NCBI RefSeq assembly: GCF_004138485.1
Contig: NZ_RYEV01000006.1
Location: forward strand, 434,001-498,000
Direction: 5' to 3'
Source: Peristeroidobacter soli
Lineage (GTDB): Bacteria > Pseudomonadota > Gammaproteobacteria > Steroidobacterales > Steroidobacteraceae
Length of the DNA stretch: 64,000 nucleotides
Part shown: piece after piece, positions 34,260-42,492 of the stretch
Position numbering within the stretch: position 1 is the first letter of the stretch
How the letters are laid out: each line of letters opens with the position of its first letter
The notes under the pieces: generated by a model
The model's input: the letters and a program-made list of their open reading frames with translations, nothing else
Told to the model about the DNA's origin: nothing
The model's database searches: none
Position numbers and translations under genes: made by a program

Positions 34260-35296
34260 CGGTGCTGGCCACCATCGAAGTAGTCGACGACCGTGCGCGC
34301 GACGCGGCCCATACCGTCTTCGGTTTCGGCGCGAGGGCCGGCGAGCTCGACGTTGTAGAACGAGATCACGATGGTGCCCGAGTGGGCGTAGATCATGCCG
34401 ACGTCATTGGTCACGGTGCCGGTCTCGCCGGTCTTGTGACCGATGGGAACGGTCAGATAATGGGGGAGCTTGATGATGCCGGACTGCTGCGCGAGCAGGA
34501 TACGTTTCATTTCCTCGCAGCTTGCCTTGGAGGCCGCGGTATTCAGCTCGATGCTTTCGAGCAGCCGGCCCATTTCGCGAGGCGTGGCCCAGCCGAACCA
34601 GTTCGCTTTGGCGCTCCACGCGGCACTCATGCGCTGAGCGGCGTCTTTCCCGGCGGCGCGCTTCTTGAACTCCTCGAGCAGCGCGCGACGTGGCTCGACG
34701 AACAAAGGCATATCGGTATTCAGGGCGAAGATGTCTTCGGGCTCGAGCGCTTTGTATTTGGGATCGGCCGCTTCATAACCGAGGCGGAAGAACTCGAGCG
34801 TCGTGTTGTTCTGGCGCAAGACCTGATAACCGGCGTCGCGCAGAAAGCGGTTGACGACTTCCTTGCCGCCGACCCTGGCGATCATGATGTCGGTGGCGGT
34901 GTTGTCGCTGGTGATGACCATCTGGGTGATGATGTCCCGGAGCGTGGGATTCATGCCGGGATCGTGGAACCGGAAGATGCCCGATCCGCCGCGATAGTCC
35001 GCGGGCTTGATGACGTAGCGCTGGCTCAGGTCCAGCTTGCGCTCATCGGCCATGCGGAAGGCGAGCACCATGGTCGCGAGCTTGATGGTGCTGGCGCTTT
35101 CGAATTCATCGTTGCCACGAACGCTGGCTTCTTCGCCGGTGCCCAGATGCTTGACGTAAATGCCCGACCGGGTGGGCAGCCGCGACAGCTCGGCCTCCAG
35201 CAGACGGGACAGATTCGAGCTCGCCGGCTGCGCCGACGCGTCGACGGCCATCAGCTGAAACAGCAGTGCCAACGCAAAGACCCCGATCGATCGCAT
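34256..35296 (-). CDS. class-A-beta-lactamase-like serine hydrolase (secreted)
   Basis: 346 residues with a signal peptide (about 1-22, DASA/QP). The active-site motifs of the penicillin-recognising fold are present: S-T-I-K (Ser69, Lys72), SDN in TSDNTATD, and KTG in GHKTGETG. The omega loop reads EPEDIFALNTD, where classical class A enzymes have EPELNTA, so an insertion separates the Glu from the Leu-Asn. That makes true beta-lactamase activity uncertain; a D,D-peptidase or esterase role is possible. It follows the M19 gene by 108 bases on the same strand and overlaps the helicase start. Confidence 0.85.
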   Translation of the reverse strand: MRSIGVFALALLFQLMAVDASAQPASSNLSRLLEAELSRLPTRSGIYVKHLGTGEEASVRGNDEFESASTIKLATMVLAFRMADERKLDLSQRYVIKPADYRGGSGIFRFHDPGMNPTLRDIITQMVITSDNTATDIMIARVGGKEVVNRFLRDAGYQVLRQNNTTLEFFRLGYEAADPKYKALEPEDIFALNTDMPLFVEPRRALLEEFKKRAAGKDAAQRMSAAWSAKANWFGWATPREMGRLLESIELNTAASKASCEEMKRILLAQQSGIIKLPHYLTVPIGHKTGETGTVTNDVGMIYAHSGTIVISFYNVELAGPRAETEDGMGRVARTVVDYFDGGQHR

Positions 35297-35404
35297 TCCG
35301 TATCCCCGATTGGCCGCCCGGCGGGCGGTTCAGGGTGCGAGGGTAATCCGGAACTGGCGCAAATGCTTGCCGGGATTTCATCCGCCAGCGCGAGGTCTAC
35401 GCTC

Positions 35405-36541
35405 TCAGCCCCACACCTCCGCCATGACTCTGGCGAAATTGCCGCCCAGGATCTTTTCGATGCGCGCATCCGAGTGGCCGCGTGCGCTCAGCATTGCACC
35501 GAGCGTCTCGAAACGGCGCACATGATTGAGATCGGGCAAGAAGAAGTACAGATCCGCGGGACGGCCGCTGTCGAAAATGTTCTCCTTGACCAGCCGGGCG
35601 ATCAGCTCGCGATTCTCTCGCTCGAACTGAGCTGTGCGGTTCACCGCCGAGATGCTGCCGTCCGTGCCGATGCCGACGTGATCTTCGCCGCAGACATTGA
35701 TCGCATGTTCGATGTGGCGGATCGCATGCTCGCTGGTCGGCTGTTCCTTGCGGCTCAGGTAGGGCCAGAACACGATGCCGGCGACGCCGCCCCGATCGGC
35801 CATGGCTTTCAACGATTGGTCGGTGGTGCAACGGGGCACATCGGCGAGCGCGGCGCAGCCGGTATGCGAAATGAGCACCGGTGCTTTCGACGCGGCGATC
35901 CCTTCGGCGGTGGTGCGGCGGCCGCCATGGGCGACGTCGACCAGAATGCGATGGGCGTTCAATTGCTCCACGACCTGATGGCCGAACGCACTGAGACCGG
36001 CATTGCCCGGTTCCATGCAGCCATCGCCGACCAGGTTGCGGGGGTTGTGGGTGAGCTGGATGACGCGCACCCCGCGCCGTTGAAACATTGCCACCCGCTC
36101 CAGGTCCTCGCCGATCGGCGAACTGTCTTGAAAGCCCAGGATCAGGCCGACCTTGCCGTCCCGTTTCGCCCGCGCCAGGTCGGCACCGGTGGCGATCCGG
36201 GCGAATGCCTCCGGATGCCGGGTGAGATTTCCTTCCCAGTAGGCGAGTTGTTCGTTGACGCGAGCGTCCGCCACTTCGCCGTAGCGGGGAAAGCCGTTGG
36301 GCGCGAGTGTCAGGATGACGGCGCTGAGGCCGGAGGCGCGCGCGTCGCCGAGGTCCAGCTCGTCCAGCGAGCCGTCCTCTCGGCCGGGAAACCGGCCGAT
36401 GCCGGCGGAACCGTCGATGGCGAGGGTCGTGGCGAAGGGAGCCCACTTGCGGTGGGGCTGCGGCTCGGCGCCGCCAGCCGCCGGTGACAGGCAGGTAACC
36501 ATTGCGGCCGCCCCGGCGGCGGTGAATTCGCGTCTGTTCAT
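35405..36541 (-). CDS. M19 (membrane dipeptidase) homologue with altered metal site
   Basis: 378 residues. The N-terminus MNRREFTAAGAAAMV is a Tat-like signal with two consecutive Arg. The TIM-barrel fold of M19 is recognisable from GVRVIQLTHNPRN, LVDVAHGG, PVLISHTGC and HVGIGTDGSI. However, the first metal motif, normally DGHND, is DGSAG (residues 43-47), and the bridging Glu region reads GFQDSSP. Zinc binding is therefore changed or lost at one or both sites. It may belong to a divergent subfamily with a different substrate. It is divergent from the sigma factor gene at 36681. Confidence 0.82.
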   Translation of the reverse strand: MNRREFTAAGAAAMVTCLSPAAGGAEPQPHRKWAPFATTLAIDGSAGIGRFPGREDGSLDELDLGDARASGLSAVILTLAPNGFPRYGEVADARVNEQLAYWEGNLTRHPEAFARIATGADLARAKRDGKVGLILGFQDSSPIGEDLERVAMFQRRGVRVIQLTHNPRNLVGDGCMEPGNAGLSAFGHQVVEQLNAHRILVDVAHGGRRTTAEGIAASKAPVLISHTGCAALADVPRCTTDQSLKAMADRGGVAGIVFWPYLSRKEQPTSEHAIRHIEHAINVCGEDHVGIGTDGSISAVNRTAQFERENRELIARLVKENIFDSGRPADLYFFLPDLNHVRRFETLGAMLSARGHSDARIEKILGGNFARVMAEVWG

Positions 36542-36572
36542 AGCGTCAAGAGACCGGCCGGCGCAACTGGTA

Positions 36573-36610
36573 GTCTACCCGGAACAAATAAATTTCCGGC
36601 GACGGTAGAC
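36573..36610. repeat. nested inverted repeats between the M19 and sigma genes
   Basis: The outer arms are GTCTACC (36573-36579) and GGTAGAC (36604-36610). The inner arms are CGGAA (36580-36584) and TTCCG (36594-36598) around an AT-rich nine-base loop, with a five-base bulge on the right arm. It lies in the 139-base divergent intergenic region and overlaps the repeated element at 36599-36614, so it is probably an operator/promoter structure. Confidence 0.5.
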
Positions 36611-36614
36611 GATC
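36599..36614 (+). promoter_or_regulatory. 16-bp repeated element, candidate ECF promoter of the sigma gene
   Basis: GCGACGGTAGACGATC, 82 bases before the sigma ATG, is identical to 38271-38286, which lies 79 bases before the TonB receptor ATG. An ATTTCCGG immediately upstream (36592-36599) recalls the candidate promoter of the first sigma module. Confidence 0.45.
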
Positions 36615-36680
36615 GCTCGGCTCGATCCGTCGCTTCATAGACAGGCACAGCACCCAGGCAGATCGAGGTTGGCCCGATCG

Positions 36681-37220
36681 ATGTCGCAGCCGGACGAACA
36701 ACGCCGCGAATGGTTCCAGCAATTGGTGACGACCGTGGGTCACGACCTGCTGCGTTTCCTGCGTTCCCGGCTCGGGCACGGCGACCTGGCGCAGGATCTG
36801 GCGCAGGAGGTCTACCTGCGCCTGCTGCGTCTGGATGATGTGAGCCTGATCCGCAATCCGCGCTCGTTCGTCATCCACCTCGCGGCACATGCGGTGCACG
36901 AGTGGCGCATGCTGGCACGCAATCGCCTGCAACACTCCGATGAGGGGCTGGAGCCGCTGATCGCGGAGAGCAGCGATCCCGCCGAGCTGCTGGAATGCGT
37001 CGACCGCCTGCATCATCTGGATCGCATCGTCGGCAATCTCAGTCCCAAGCGCCAGTCGATTCTGCTCATGCATCGGCGCGATGGCATGACCTGCCAGCAG
37101 ATCGCCACGCGCGTGAATCTGTCGGTGGGCATGGTCAAGAAACATCTGGCGCGCGCGCTCGCCGAATGCCACGAACAACTGCGCGAGATCGGGATGGATC
37201 CGAACAATGAGGGACGATAA
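36681..37220 (+). CDS. ECF (FecI-type) sigma factor, second module
   Basis: I use ATG 36681, with GAGG 12 bases upstream, rather than an in-frame TTG at 36669. 179 residues with region 2 (about 10-75: GHGDLAQDLAQEVYLRLLR) and region 4 (about 105-160: MTCQQIATRVNLSVGMVKKHLARALAEC). It overlaps the FecR gene by 14 bases. Together with the STN receptor downstream it forms a second surface-signalling unit, expected to control the receptor and the amidohydrolase genes beyond it. Confidence 0.9.
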   Translation: MSQPDEQRREWFQQLVTTVGHDLLRFLRSRLGHGDLAQDLAQEVYLRLLRLDDVSLIRNPRSFVIHLAAHAVHEWRMLARNRLQHSDEGLEPLIAESSDPAELLECVDRLHHLDRIVGNLSPKRQSILLMHRRDGMTCQQIATRVNLSVGMVKKHLARALAECHEQLREIGMDPNNEGR

Positions 37221-38280
37221 CGCCATGCGCGCCGGCCGTACCAGGAGCATTCGGGCGGTTCTCGACGAAGCAGCGGAATGGGCCGTGGTGATGGCCGCCG
37301 CCGAGGTGTCGATCGACGATCGCCGTGAGTTCGTCGCCTGGTTGAAGCGCTCGCCCGAGCATTTGAAGGAATACTTGAGCATCGATCGCAGCTGGGCTGA
37401 GCTGCGCGGCGTGGACGCGGCGCGGCGGATCGATGTCGAGGCGCTGCTCGCCGAGGCCGATGCCAACGTCGTCGAGCTCGATGTTACAAAGAGAGCGGCG
37501 GTCGCGTCCGATCGAGTCGAAGTGCGTGGCGGATCGCCCATGCGCGCTCTGGGCATCGCATTCGCCGCGACTGTGATTGCTGCCCTGGTCGGCGTGAGCT
37601 GGTTCGAGTCGCAATGGGAACATCGCTACAGCACCGGCGTCGGCGAGCAGCGCACCGTGAAGCTCGACGATGGTTCCACTGTCGTGCTCAACACTCACAC
37701 CCGGATTCGAGTCGCGTTCACCGACCAGACTCGTGAGGTGCGGCTGCTGGAGGGCGAGGCGTTGTTCGAAGTTGCCAAGAACGTCGCGCGTCCGTTCCGT
37801 GTGGTCAGCGGCCGGGCCATCACGCAGGCTGTCGGCACGGCCTTTGTCGTGCGACAGGAAGCCGAGCATACGTCGATCACCGTCATCGAAGGTCAGGTCG
37901 CGGTGTTGCAGACAGAGTCCGGTGAAAGACCGCCCGCCGAGTTGCTGGCCCAGGCTCAGCGCGTCTCCGCCGGCGTGCGCGCCGACGTTGCCGATCGTGG
38001 CATCAGCACCGTGGCAATCGAGAATTCCGCGACGGCGACCGCATGGCGCAGCGGTCAGCTCGTATTCGACGGCAGTACCCTGGCGGACATGGTGGCGGAG
38101 TTCAATCGCTATAACCGCGTGCAGCTGGTGCTGAGAGATTCTCAGTTGGCGAATCAACGGCTGAGTGGCGTATTCGCGGCCGCCGAGCCGCAGGCATTGG
38201 TGAGCTTTCTGGAACATTCCGGAGTGATCGAGCCGGCGCAGCCCACCGGCAATGAGATCATTCTTGTGCCGCGACGGTAG
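37207..38280 (+). CDS. FecR-family transmembrane regulator, second module
   Basis: 357 residues. The cytoplasmic N-terminal DUF4880-type part (FVAWLKRSPEHLKEYL) is followed by one membrane helix (about 114-132), a periplasmic FecR domain (about 140-235: GVGEQRTVKLDDGSTVVLNT and VRLLEGEALFEVAKN) and an STN-like C-terminus (LADMVAEFNRYNRVQLVL). An in-frame ATG 18 bases further in is an alternative start. Its last codons overlap the 16-bp element that precedes the receptor gene. Confidence 0.9.
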   Translation: MRDDNAMRAGRTRSIRAVLDEAAEWAVVMAAAEVSIDDRREFVAWLKRSPEHLKEYLSIDRSWAELRGVDAARRIDVEALLAEADANVVELDVTKRAAVASDRVEVRGGSPMRALGIAFAATVIAALVGVSWFESQWEHRYSTGVGEQRTVKLDDGSTVVLNTHTRIRVAFTDQTREVRLLEGEALFEVAKNVARPFRVVSGRAITQAVGTAFVVRQEAEHTSITVIEGQVAVLQTESGERPPAELLAQAQRVSAGVRADVADRGISTVAIENSATATAWRSGQLVFDGSTLADMVAEFNRYNRVQLVLRDSQLANQRLSGVFAAAEPQALVSFLEHSGVIEPAQPTGNEIILVPRR

Positions 38281-38286
38281 ACGATC
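38271..38286 (+). promoter_or_regulatory. 16-bp repeated element, candidate ECF promoter of the TonB receptor
   Basis: GCGACGGTAGACGATC, identical to 36599-36614 and at nearly the same distance from the next start codon. It straddles the fecR stop codon. Confidence 0.45.
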
Positions 38287-38349
38287 CCGATTTTGCACCC
38301 GTCCTGTCATCAGGAACGGCGCATTCGCGTGCCGTCGATGGGGCCAATA

Positions 38350-41094
38350 ATGAATAACAGATCTTCGCGGCTCGCCGCGGTAGTGACAGCGATGCTGGTT
38401 GCCAATGCGGCAGTCAGCGCCGACCGCCCGACTTATCAGTTCGACATCCGAGGCACCACGCTGTCGAGAGCGCTCGAACAGTTTGCGAGTCGCACCGGTT
38501 TGCAGATCGCCTATTTCACCATGATTGCCGAGGGTCGAACCGCACCGCCGGTATCCGGGACGCTGACTGCCGAAGAGGCATTGAGCATTCTACTCAGCAC
38601 CAGCGGCCTGACGTTCGAACGCATCGGTACGGGCGTCATTGCAATTCGCGCCCGCAATGCCGAAGTCAAATCGATCACGACCGCCGGTTCGCCCACGGCG
38701 ATGGAGTCGGGTGCCGCGTCGTATGGGATGCATCTGGCTAGCACCGACACAGCGGCAGCGGAGCAGAGCAGCGCCTCAGCTGGCGAGCGTAGTGCCGAGC
38801 CTGCCTCGCACACAGCGTGGACGCTGGATGAAGTGATCGTCACCGGTTCCAACATCCGCGGCGTGACCAACGATGTTTCGCCGATGATGATCTTCGACCG
38901 CGGTTACATCGAGCGTTCCGGCTATTCCAACATGATGCAACTGGTGGACTCGTTGCCCATCAACTTCAAGGGCGGTGCCGCCGGCGCCAGCGAGATGGCG
39001 CCTTACGGCCAGGCTTTCTTTTCGGGCCAGAACTTGAATCGCGGCACCGGCTTCAACTTGCGTGGCCTGGGCGGCGTCGCCACGCTGACGCTCATCAATG
39101 GCCGGCGAGTCGCGCCTTCCGCGCAGGGGCAGTTCGTCGATGTGAGCACGATTCCGTTGACGGCGGTCGAGCGCATCGAAATTCTGGCTGACGGTGCCTC
39201 GGCGATTTACGGCGCGGATGCTGTAGCCGGCGTCGTCAACATCATCCTGCGCAAGGATTTCGAAGGTGCCGAGACCGGCTTGCAATATGGCTCGGACGAC
39301 GCGGGAACCACGGACGAGAAGCGCGTCTCGCAGACATTGGGCACGAAGTGGGCGAGCGGTAACGCGCTGGTCGTCGGAGAGTTATATGAGCGCGAGCCGC
39401 TCGAAGTTGCCGATCGTGACTTTATCGTCGAGGCGGGCGCGGCCAGTCCCACTTATCTGTTGCCGCATCGTCGTCTCGGCACCTTGCTGTTCGCGCTGGA
39501 TCAGCGCTTTACCGAGACGCTCGACTTGAGCAGCAACGTGCTGTACTCGTACGAGGAAGTCCGGACCAAGGACTCGACCGTCGATTCACCCGTGCTCGGC
39601 ACGGCCTCGCCCATCACCAATCAGTGGAGTGCCACTGTGGGACTGGGCTATGACGCGTTCGCGGATTGGCGCATCTCGCTGGATACCACCGTCGCCCAGG
39701 TGGCGACCCAATCCGGCTTCGAATATCTGGACCAGCAGACCGGTCAGTACGCACTGCTGGTCAAGGACTATCACGACACGTTCAAGACCTGGTCGCTGGA
39801 CCTGAAGGCGGATGGTGCGTTGTTCGCGCTGCCCGCGGGCAAGGTGCGCCTCGCCGTCGGCGCATCGTATCGCGAGGACGATCTGCGTTCGACGCGTGTT
39901 CGCGTGGTGCCGGCGGTGGGCTTCGAAGTCAGGGCGCTCGACGCGCGTGATGTGACTGCCGTGTTCGCCGAGTTGTACGTGCCGCTGATCGGTGCGGCTC
40001 AAAACATATCGTTCGCCAGGCGCATCGACCTGTCGCTGGCCACTCGCCGCGACGACTATTCCGATTTCGGCAGCACCTCGAATCCGAAACTGGGCCTGGT
40101 GTGGACACCGGTGGAAGGGCTAGATCTGCGCGCGGCCTATAGCACTTCGTTTCGAGCGCCGAGCGTGGCGGAGAAGGCGTACGTTGCGCGGGGCGTGGAG
40201 ATCTACACGGACTATATCGATGCGCCCGGCGGGCAGGGGCAGAATCCGGTGCCGATCTTCTTTCTCTCGGGCAGTGCGCCGTTGTTGCCGGAAGAGTCGA
40301 AGAATCTATCGCTCGGATTCACGTTTCGCCCGGCAGCGTGGGCGGGCACCGAGCTGACCGTCAACTACTTCGAGACCGACTACACCAATCGCATCTCGCA
40401 GCCGCCGTACGACAACGGCGCGCTGTCGCGACGCGCGGACTACGGCAATCTCATCACCGATCTGGCGGACGATGCCGCCGCGCAGGCGTTTCTGGAGCAG
40501 CGGCTCGCACAGGGCGATGCGTTTTTCGATTACCTCGAGACCGGTGCGACCGGGATACGCTATGCGCTCGATATGCGACAGAAGAATGCCGCGCGCACGC
40601 AGCTCAGTGGCTTCGATGTGACGTTGGCGCACAATTGGCGGCTGGGCGACCACTCGTTCTCGGCCGATCTGAACGTGACCCATCTGCGGGAGCTGTTGAC
40701 CTCGCTGACCCACGATTCGACCACCTTCGATCAAGTGGATCGCTACAACCAGCCGTTGGATTGGCGTGCGCGGGCATTGTTGACCTGGTTGCGAGGCGGC
40801 TGGACCAGCACGGTGGTCGTGAGCTACGCCGACGGCTACATCAACGACAGCCAGCTGCTGGACCAGTCCATCGATGCCTGGACCACGCTGGATCTCAATG
40901 TGAGTTACGAGTTCGGTCGCGCCGACGGGACGCTGCTGAGCGGCACCAAGATCTCGCTGGGGATCGACAATGTGCTCGACGAAGATCCGCCGTTCGCCAG
41001 CGCGCCGGCCTTCGCTCAGCCGATCGGCTTCGACGTGTTCAACGCCGATGCGATGGGTCGCTTCATCACCGCCCGCGTCACCAAGCGCTGGTAG
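38350..41094 (+). CDS. TonB-dependent receptor with STN domain, second module
   Basis: I use ATG 38350, with GGGG seven bases upstream; it gives the signal peptide MNNRSSRLAAVVTAMLVANAAVSA. 914 residues: an STN domain (about 28-95), an Ala/Ser-rich linker, the TonB-box region DEVIVTGSNIRG (about 160), a plug with LINGRRVAP and VERIEILADGASAIYGADA, and a barrel ending RW. Its layout and many segments match the receptor at 2898-5552, so the two modules are paralogous. An amidohydrolase gene starts seven bases after the stop, which suggests a peptide or amide ligand. Confidence 0.93.
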   Translation: MNNRSSRLAAVVTAMLVANAAVSADRPTYQFDIRGTTLSRALEQFASRTGLQIAYFTMIAEGRTAPPVSGTLTAEEALSILLSTSGLTFERIGTGVIAIRARNAEVKSITTAGSPTAMESGAASYGMHLASTDTAAAEQSSASAGERSAEPASHTAWTLDEVIVTGSNIRGVTNDVSPMMIFDRGYIERSGYSNMMQLVDSLPINFKGGAAGASEMAPYGQAFFSGQNLNRGTGFNLRGLGGVATLTLINGRRVAPSAQGQFVDVSTIPLTAVERIEILADGASAIYGADAVAGVVNIILRKDFEGAETGLQYGSDDAGTTDEKRVSQTLGTKWASGNALVVGELYEREPLEVADRDFIVEAGAASPTYLLPHRRLGTLLFALDQRFTETLDLSSNVLYSYEEVRTKDSTVDSPVLGTASPITNQWSATVGLGYDAFADWRISLDTTVAQVATQSGFEYLDQQTGQYALLVKDYHDTFKTWSLDLKADGALFALPAGKVRLAVGASYREDDLRSTRVRVVPAVGFEVRALDARDVTAVFAELYVPLIGAAQNISFARRIDLSLATRRDDYSDFGSTSNPKLGLVWTPVEGLDLRAAYSTSFRAPSVAEKAYVARGVEIYTDYIDAPGGQGQNPVPIFFLSGSAPLLPEESKNLSLGFTFRPAAWAGTELTVNYFETDYTNRISQPPYDNGALSRRADYGNLITDLADDAAAQAFLEQRLAQGDAFFDYLETGATGIRYALDMRQKNAARTQLSGFDVTLAHNWRLGDHSFSADLNVTHLRELLTSLTHDSTTFDQVDRYNQPLDWRARALLTWLRGGWTSTVVVSYADGYINDSQLLDQSIDAWTTLDLNVSYEFGRADGTLLSGTKISLGIDNVLDEDPPFASAPAFAQPIGFDVFNADAMGRFITARVTKRW

Positions 41095-41100
41095 ACCGCT

Positions 41101-42492
41101 ATGAAATGGATGTTATGCCTGGCAGCTGCGGTTGCTGGTCAGGCGGCGCTGTCCGTCGGTTTCGCCGCCGATCCGTATCCCTCCACCTATCAGGCGATGC
41201 CGAGCTCGCCGGTGTTGATTCGCGGCGCGACCGTGCTCACCGGGTTTGGCACTCGCATCGATAACGGCGACGTGCTGATCGCCCAAGGCCGCATCGAGGC
41301 AGTGGGCCGCGACCTGCCAGCCCCGGCGAATGCGCGCGTCATCGATGCGCGCGGCCGCTGGGTCACGCCGGGCATCATCGATGTCCATTCGCACCTGGGC
41401 GTGGCGGCGAGCCCGAGCGTAAAGGCGAACAACGACAGCAACGAAATCACCAATCCGAGCACGCCGGACGTGTGGGCCGAGCACTCGATCTGGCCCCAGG
41501 ATCCCGGCTTCCAGTCGGCGCTGGCGGGCGGTGTGACCACGCTGCAGATCCTGCCGGGCTCGACCAATCTCATCGGCGGCCGTTCGGTGGTGTTGAAGAA
41601 CGTGCCGGCGCTGAGCACCCAGGCGATGAAATTTCCCGGGGCGCCGTACGGGGTGAAGATGGCCTGCGGCGAGAATCCGAAAGCGCACTACGGTGGTAAG
41701 GGACAGTCGCCGATGAGCCGCATGGGCAGCGTGGCCGGCTATCGGCAGGCCTTTCTGAGTGCGCAGGAGTATCGGCGGCAGTGGCAAAAGTATGAGCGCG
41801 AGCTCGCTCAGTACCGGAAAAAGAAAACCGCGGACTCGATGCCACCGCAACCGCCGCCGCGCGACCTGAAGAACGACACGTTGATGGGCGTGCTCGACGG
41901 CGAGATCCGCGTTCATATCCATTGTTATCGCGCCGACGAAATGGTCACCATGCTCGACCTCGCGGACGAGTTCGGTTTCAAGGTGGCCGCGTTTCATCAT
42001 GGTGTCGAGGCCTACAAAATTGCCGATCGCCTGGCCCGGCGCGGAGTGTGTGGCGCGCTGTGGGCCGACTGGTGGGGCTTCAAGATGGAGGCCCTGGACG
42101 GCATCGTAGAAAACATCGCGCTGGTGGATCGGCCGGCCGACAGTTGCGCGATCGTGCATTCGGATTCCGCGGAGGGTATTCAGCGCCTCAACCAGGAAGC
42201 GGCGAAGGCAATGTCACGGGGCGTGCGCGCCGGTCTCGCCATTCCTCCTGAGCGTGCGATTCGCTGGCTGACATTCAATGCGGCCAAAGCGCTTGGATTG
42301 GAAGACCGCATCGGTACGCTCGAGCCGGGCAAGATGGGCGACGTAGTGATCTGGAACCGTGATCCATTCAGCGTGTATGCGCTGGCGGACCTGGTATTCA
42401 TCGATGGCGCGGTGGCATTCGATCGCAACGGACCGCATCAGCCGCGCTCCGATTTCATGCTCGGACAGCCTTTCGATGGAGTCGCGCCATGA
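41101..42492 (+). CDS. secreted amidohydrolase (catalytic)
   Basis: 463 residues, signal peptide about 1-22 (VGFAA). Amidohydrolase superfamily: VTPGIIDVHSHLG supplies the HxH motif, HIHCYR and AAFHHG the next histidines, and AIVHSDSAEG the catalytic Asp. GTLEPGKMGDVVIWNRDPF closes the barrel. A Lys/Arg-rich insertion (about 220-255: YRRQWQKYERELAQYRKKK) is a feature of this subfamily. The following gene overlaps by four bases and encodes a related protein without the metal motif, so the two probably work as a pair. Confidence 0.88.
   Translation: MKWMLCLAAAVAGQAALSVGFAADPYPSTYQAMPSSPVLIRGATVLTGFGTRIDNGDVLIAQGRIEAVGRDLPAPANARVIDARGRWVTPGIIDVHSHLGVAASPSVKANNDSNEITNPSTPDVWAEHSIWPQDPGFQSALAGGVTTLQILPGSTNLIGGRSVVLKNVPALSTQAMKFPGAPYGVKMACGENPKAHYGGKGQSPMSRMGSVAGYRQAFLSAQEYRRQWQKYERELAQYRKKKTADSMPPQPPPRDLKNDTLMGVLDGEIRVHIHCYRADEMVTMLDLADEFGFKVAAFHHGVEAYKIADRLARRGVCGALWADWWGFKMEALDGIVENIALVDRPADSCAIVHSDSAEGIQRLNQEAAKAMSRGVRAGLAIPPERAIRWLTFNAAKALGLEDRIGTLEPGKMGDVVIWNRDPFSVYALADLVFIDGAVAFDRNGPHQPRSDFMLGQPFDGVAP

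Noticed and set aside
34256-35296. Antibiotic resistance by a class A beta-lactamase
   Set aside because: The SxxK, SDN and KTG motifs are present, but the omega loop differs from active class A enzymes, and nothing else indicates resistance, so only the fold is claimed.
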